NCBI GenBank assembly: GCA_937864265.1
Contig: CALMIR010000127.1
Location: 1-36,273 of the forward strand
Length of the DNA: 36,273 nt
Reading direction: 5' to 3'
Source: an uncultured Saprospirales bacterium
GTDB taxonomy: Bacteria > Bacteroidota > Bacteroidia > Chitinophagales > Saprospiraceae
Shown here piece after piece: positions 33,666 through 36,273 of the stretch. Made by a program: the position numbers and the translations under genes. Each line of letters begins with the position of its first letter. Position 1 is the stretch's first letter. Under the pieces are notes generated by a model. It had not been told where the DNA came from. It did not search any database and was given only the letters and a program-made list of their open reading frames with translations.

Positions 33666-33701
33666 CCGATTACAAAAGGTTATAATCGGCTATTTCGATC
33701 A
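33666..33701. repeat. Decayed relative of the CTAGCCG palindrome
   Basis: CCGATTA (33666-33672) and TAATCGG (33683-33689) form an inverted repeat. The following TAATCGGCTATTTCGATC aligns with TAATCGGCTAGTACGATC at 33382-33399, so this is a second partial copy about 300 bases downstream. Confidence 0.5.
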
Positions 33702-33966
33702 GCGCGAATATCAAACACAGCTGCCAAAGCACCAAACCGATAAAGCGAAAATCGCCATGATGCCTATTACCCCCGCAAGTTCAACCGAGACTATTCCTGT
33801 GCTGTTTGATACTGGGCTAATTGAATGGCACCGGTTGCTACAACTTGTCTGCCATTGGACAGCAAGGTTGACCTTGCAAATGTCCCTCAAGCGACAACGG
33901 CATGCGGATTGGGCAAAAGCAGAATAAACCCCCGGCACAAAAAAGTGTTCTATAATAGAATCAAAA

Positions 33967-33973
33967 AAAGGAG
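33967..33973 (+). promoter_or_regulatory. Unusually strong Shine-Dalgarno of msrBA
   Basis: AAAGGAG lies 6 bases before the ATG at 33980. Most genes in the window lack such a site, as is normal for Bacteroidota, so this one stands out and fixes the start. Confidence 0.55.
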
Positions 33974-33979
33974 TTCGAC

Positions 33980-34981
33980 ATGTTAAACTGGTTAGATGTA
34001 ATCCGATTTGCCAGAAAGGGTAATCCAAATCCTGCTCGCCGGGTGGAAAAGTCAAAGGAGGAATGGCAATCGCAACTTACCCCCGAGCAGTACCGGGTTA
34101 CCAGGGAACACGGCACTGAGCGGGCTTTTTCTGGCGAGTTTTGTGAGCTTTATGAGCCGGCCCTCTATGGTTGTGTTTGCTGCGACAGTTGGTTATTCGA
34201 TAGCCGGGAAAAATTTGAATCGGGCACCGGTTGGCCCAGTTTTACCCAGCCAGTACTGGAGAACGCGATCAAATACATAGAAGACAACAGCTTAGGCATG
34301 CGCCGTGTGGAGGTACAGTGCAATGTGTGCGATGCGCACCTCGGGCATGTATTCCCGGATGGCCCCATGCCTAGTGGCTTGCGTTATTGCATTAATTCTG
34401 TTTCGCTGAAAAAAGTGAGTACCACAGCACTTCAAACGGCTACATTTGGCGGGGGCTGCTTTTGGTGTACAGAAGCCCTATTCCTGGCATTAAATGGCGT
34501 GGAAAGTGTCGTTTCGGGTTATAGCGGTGGCGAAGTGGACAATCCTACTTATCAGCAGGTATGTTCAGGTACTACGGGGCATGCTGAGGTGATTCAGGTC
34601 ATCTTTGACAGCAGCATCATTAGCTACGACGATTTGGTACGCATACACCTGCACACCCACAATCCGACTACCCTCAACCGACAAGGCGCAGACGTGGGCA
34701 CCCAGTATCGCTCGGTCATTTTTTACCACAATGAGGAACAAAAGGCCATTGCCGAGCAGGTTGTCGCCGAAGAAGCGGCTAGTTTTGATGCGCCTATTGT
34801 AACAGAAGTTAGCCCTTTCCAGCAGTTTTTTAAGGCTGAAAATTACCATCAAGACTATTACAGCAGGAATACTACCCAGCCATATTGCAGTATCGTGATT
34901 TCGCCAAAGCTGCAAAAAATGAGGGAAAAATACGCTTCCAAACTGAAAAAAGACCAGGGCGAGCAGCTATTGGCTCAATGA
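33980..34981 (+). CDS. msrBA: Bifunctional methionine sulfoxide reductase MsrB-MsrA
   Basis: A 333-residue fusion that repairs both stereoisomers of methionine sulfoxide. The N-terminal MsrB half (about 25-145) shows [20 protein letters not shown], zinc Cys65/68 and Cys114/117 ([24 protein letters not shown]), and the catalytic Cys137 in [11 protein letters not shown]. The MsrA half (about 150-333) carries [15 protein letters not shown] with catalytic Cys160, [26 protein letters not shown] and [19 protein letters not shown]. No signal peptide is seen, so it is cytoplasmic; secreted PilB-type versions differ. Only 7 bases separate it from the hydrolase-OsmC gene, forming an oxidative-damage operon. 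Confidence 0.95.
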   Translation: MLNWLDVIRFARKGNPNPARRVEKSKEEWQSQLTPEQYRVTREHGTERAFSGEFCELYEPALYGCVCCDSWLFDSREKFESGTGWPSFTQPVLENAIKYIEDNSLGMRRVEVQCNVCDAHLGHVFPDGPMPSGLRYCINSVSLKKVSTTALQTATFGGGCFWCTEALFLALNGVESVVSGYSGGEVDNPTYQQVCSGTTGHAEVIQVIFDSSIISYDDLVRIHLHTHNPTTLNRQGADVGTQYRSVIFYHNEEQKAIAEQVVAEEAASFDAPIVTEVSPFQQFFKAENYHQDYYSRNTTQPYCSIVISPKLQKMREKYASKLKKDQGEQLLAQ

Positions 34982-34988
34982 TCTGACC

Positions 34989-36212
34989 ATGAAGCAGTCC
35001 ACACTTAAAATTGCTAATGCCCAGGGGCACTTGCTCCATGCTTACCTGGAACTGCCTGCTGACCAAAAGCCGAGGTATTATGCGGTATTTGCACATTGCT
35101 TTACCTGCAGTAGCAATTTTAACGCGGCTCTTCACATCAGTCACGCGCTGACCCGCCACGGCTTTGGCGTGCTGCGTTTTGATTTCACAGGACTGGGCAA
35201 CAGCGAAGGAGATTTTGCCGATAGCCATTTTTCGGCTAATATAGCAGACTTGATTGCTGTACATCAATATATGGAAAAACACTATGCCGCACCAGCACTA
35301 CTGGTGGGGCATTCGCTGGGAGGGGCGGCGGTGCTGGCTGCAGCAGCACAGTTAGGAGCCGTTAGAGCGGTAGCCACCATTGGCGCTCCAGCCCATGTGG
35401 ATCATGTTAAACAACATTTTTCTACTCCAGGCGAAAGTACTGGAACCCATGAGGATGAAATAAAGGTCGATATCGGCGGTCGGCCCTTTAAGATCAACCA
35501 GGCTTTTCTGACGGAATTGGAAAAAACAGATTTGCTGGCTATCGTTAAGGCATTGAGGAAACCCCTCCTCATTTTTCATGCTCCTTTTGACAAAACGGTG
35601 GGCATTGAAAATGCGCAAGAGCTATACCACAGTGCCATGCATCCTAAAAGTTTTGTTTCACTTGACGGCGCCGATCATTTGCTGAGCCAGAAAGCGGATA
35701 GCTTATACGTTGGCGATGTGATCGGGGCTTGGGTGAAAAGGTACTTTGATGACCCCCAGGAAACAGCACTTGATCCAGCAGGGGAACAATTAGTAGGGCA
35801 CCTCGACCTGGTGGAAGATCACTTTACCACCTTCATCCAAACGCAACACCACAGTATTGTAGCCGATGAACCTGAATCGGTGGGGGGCGATAATTTTGGG
35901 CCTTCACCTTATGACTTGCTCAGCGCCAGCCTAGCAGCTTGTACTGCCATGACCTTGAAACTATATGCTCAACGCAAAAAATGGCCGCTTGAGGAGGTCT
36001 ATGTTTACATTACCCATGCCAAGAAGCATATGGAGGACATGAATGCTGCTGCGCCCACTTATCTCGATCACATGACCAAAAAGCTGCATTTGATAGGCGA
36101 TTTAAGCGATGAGCAAAAAGCGCGCTTATTGGAAATAGCCGCGAAATGTCCGGTACACAAGACCCTGTCCAGCGAAGTGATTTTTGAGTCAAGCCTGCTG
36201 GAGCAGGCCTAA
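34989..36212 (+). CDS. Alpha/beta hydrolase-OsmC fusion protein
   Basis: A 407-residue fusion. Residues 1-255 are an alpha/beta hydrolase with [11 protein letters not shown] near the oxyanion region, [14 protein letters not shown], nucleophile elbow GHSLGG (Ser109), Asp201 in HAPFDKTVG and His230 in GADHLLS. Residues 270-405 are an OsmC-type peroxiredoxin with the two reactive Cys at 318 ([12 protein letters not shown]) and 387 ([10 protein letters not shown]), which reduce organic hydroperoxides. The same architecture is found in many bacteria. Linked translationally close to msrBA, it would complement methionine repair by removing lipid or organic peroxides; the natural substrate of the hydrolase half is unknown. 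Confidence 0.93.
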   Translation: MKQSTLKIANAQGHLLHAYLELPADQKPRYYAVFAHCFTCSSNFNAALHISHALTRHGFGVLRFDFTGLGNSEGDFADSHFSANIADLIAVHQYMEKHYAAPALLVGHSLGGAAVLAAAAQLGAVRAVATIGAPAHVDHVKQHFSTPGESTGTHEDEIKVDIGGRPFKINQAFLTELEKTDLLAIVKALRKPLLIFHAPFDKTVGIENAQELYHSAMHPKSFVSLDGADHLLSQKADSLYVGDVIGAWVKRYFDDPQETALDPAGEQLVGHLDLVEDHFTTFIQTQHHSIVADEPESVGGDNFGPSPYDLLSASLAACTAMTLKLYAQRKKWPLEEVYVYITHAKKHMEDMNAAAPTYLDHMTKKLHLIGDLSDEQKARLLEIAAKCPVHKTLSSEVIFESSLLEQA

Positions 36213-36232
36213 AAAATGGGTAAAAGTTTAGG

Positions 36233-36273
36233 AGGGGGTGAGTTAGGCGGCTGCGCCGCCTAACTCACCCCCT
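36233..36273 (+). terminator. Perfect 19-bp hairpin at the window edge
   Basis: Arms 36233-36251 and 36255-36273 are perfectly complementary with a TGC loop (core GGCGGC/GCCGCC). It starts 20 bases after the stop of the hydrolase-OsmC gene and reaches the last base of the window, so a following T tract cannot be seen. It could be a terminator or one member of a dispersed palindromic repeat. Confidence 0.55.

Larger units (their letters stand above)
33146..33979. other. Repeat-rich gap closing the accessory island
   Basis: Apart from the repeats listed separately, it has a stem ATTTAGCG/CGCTAAAT (33502-33509 with 33527-33534) and a frame at 33553-33927 with no family likeness and a competing overlapping frame on the other strand. 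I see no supported gene. TATAAT at 33951-33956 precedes the Shine-Dalgarno of the reductase gene, but it is not a Bacteroidota promoter type. Confidence 0.45.

Noticed and set aside
33553..33927. Open frame of 124 codons upstream of msrBA
   Set aside because: Composition is odd, it overlaps a similar-sized frame on the other strand, and it contains part of the dispersed palindrome; no family likeness.
33951..33956. TATAAT as a sigma70 promoter for msrBA
   Set aside because: Bacteroidota primary promoters use TAnnTTTG and no suitable -35 or -33 element is present; likely chance.

Overview
The window looks like a chromosomal piece of a Bacteroidota bacterium, most likely from the Saprospiria (Saprospiraceae, Lewinella or Haliscomenobacter type). 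Three neighbouring giant secreted proteins end in type IX secretion (T9SS) sorting domains, of types A, B and A. Most starts lack Shine-Dalgarno sequences, and a few genes are preceded by a TAnnTTTG-type -7 box. The genus is inference. No rRNA, tRNA or CRISPR array was seen.

Layout. (1) 1-2130: AT-rich accessory DNA with the 3' part of a class C beta-lactamase-fold serine hydrolase and a NUMOD4-HNH endonuclease. (2) 2130-7680: housekeeping genes. On the minus strand are a lipoprotein alkaline phosphatase, dprA, two short tandem ssb genes and rlmB. On the plus strand is an SH3-domain membrane protein. dprA and the paired ssb genes suggest handling of incoming single-stranded DNA. (3) 7810-23593: a run of exported giants on the plus strand. 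These are an M36 metallopeptidase, a PPC/SprB-repeat protein with a CHU_C (type B) tail, and a 2683-residue protein built from about 23 copies of a 111-residue repeat. (4) 23690-33190: an AT-rich accessory (defence) island. It starts with an IS66-type end and tnpA stub, two small minus-strand genes (one DUF1871-like) and pieces of an ORF-less group II intron. Next come a NotI-family restriction-modification pair whose nuclease is frameshifted, and an Eco47II-type pair whose C5 methylase has an N-terminal MerR-like helix-turn-helix. The island ends with a membrane-anchored PIN-like nuclease candidate, an unknown single-span membrane protein and a lipoprotein with calcium-type and ChW-like repeats. 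(5) 33190-36273: a repeat-rich gap, then an oxidative-damage pair (an MsrB-MsrA fusion and an alpha/beta hydrolase-OsmC fusion) and a perfect hairpin at the window edge.

The most unusual signal is a family of imperfect hairpins at the borders of accessory modules. Their outer ends are GTTGGGYG-like (or degenerate) and the best ones carry GCCGAGAAC at the other end. The GTTGGGYG ends of two pairs face inwards, around the Eco47II system (27018-29176) and around the unknown membrane protein plus ChW lipoprotein (31258-33186). The PIN gene lies between the two pairs, and its stop codon directly abuts one hairpin. They resemble integron attC sites in layout but do not fit the attC consensus fully, so they may mark modules moved by an unrecognised mechanism. 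Second in interest is the membrane-anchored PIN protein, a candidate undescribed defence effector.
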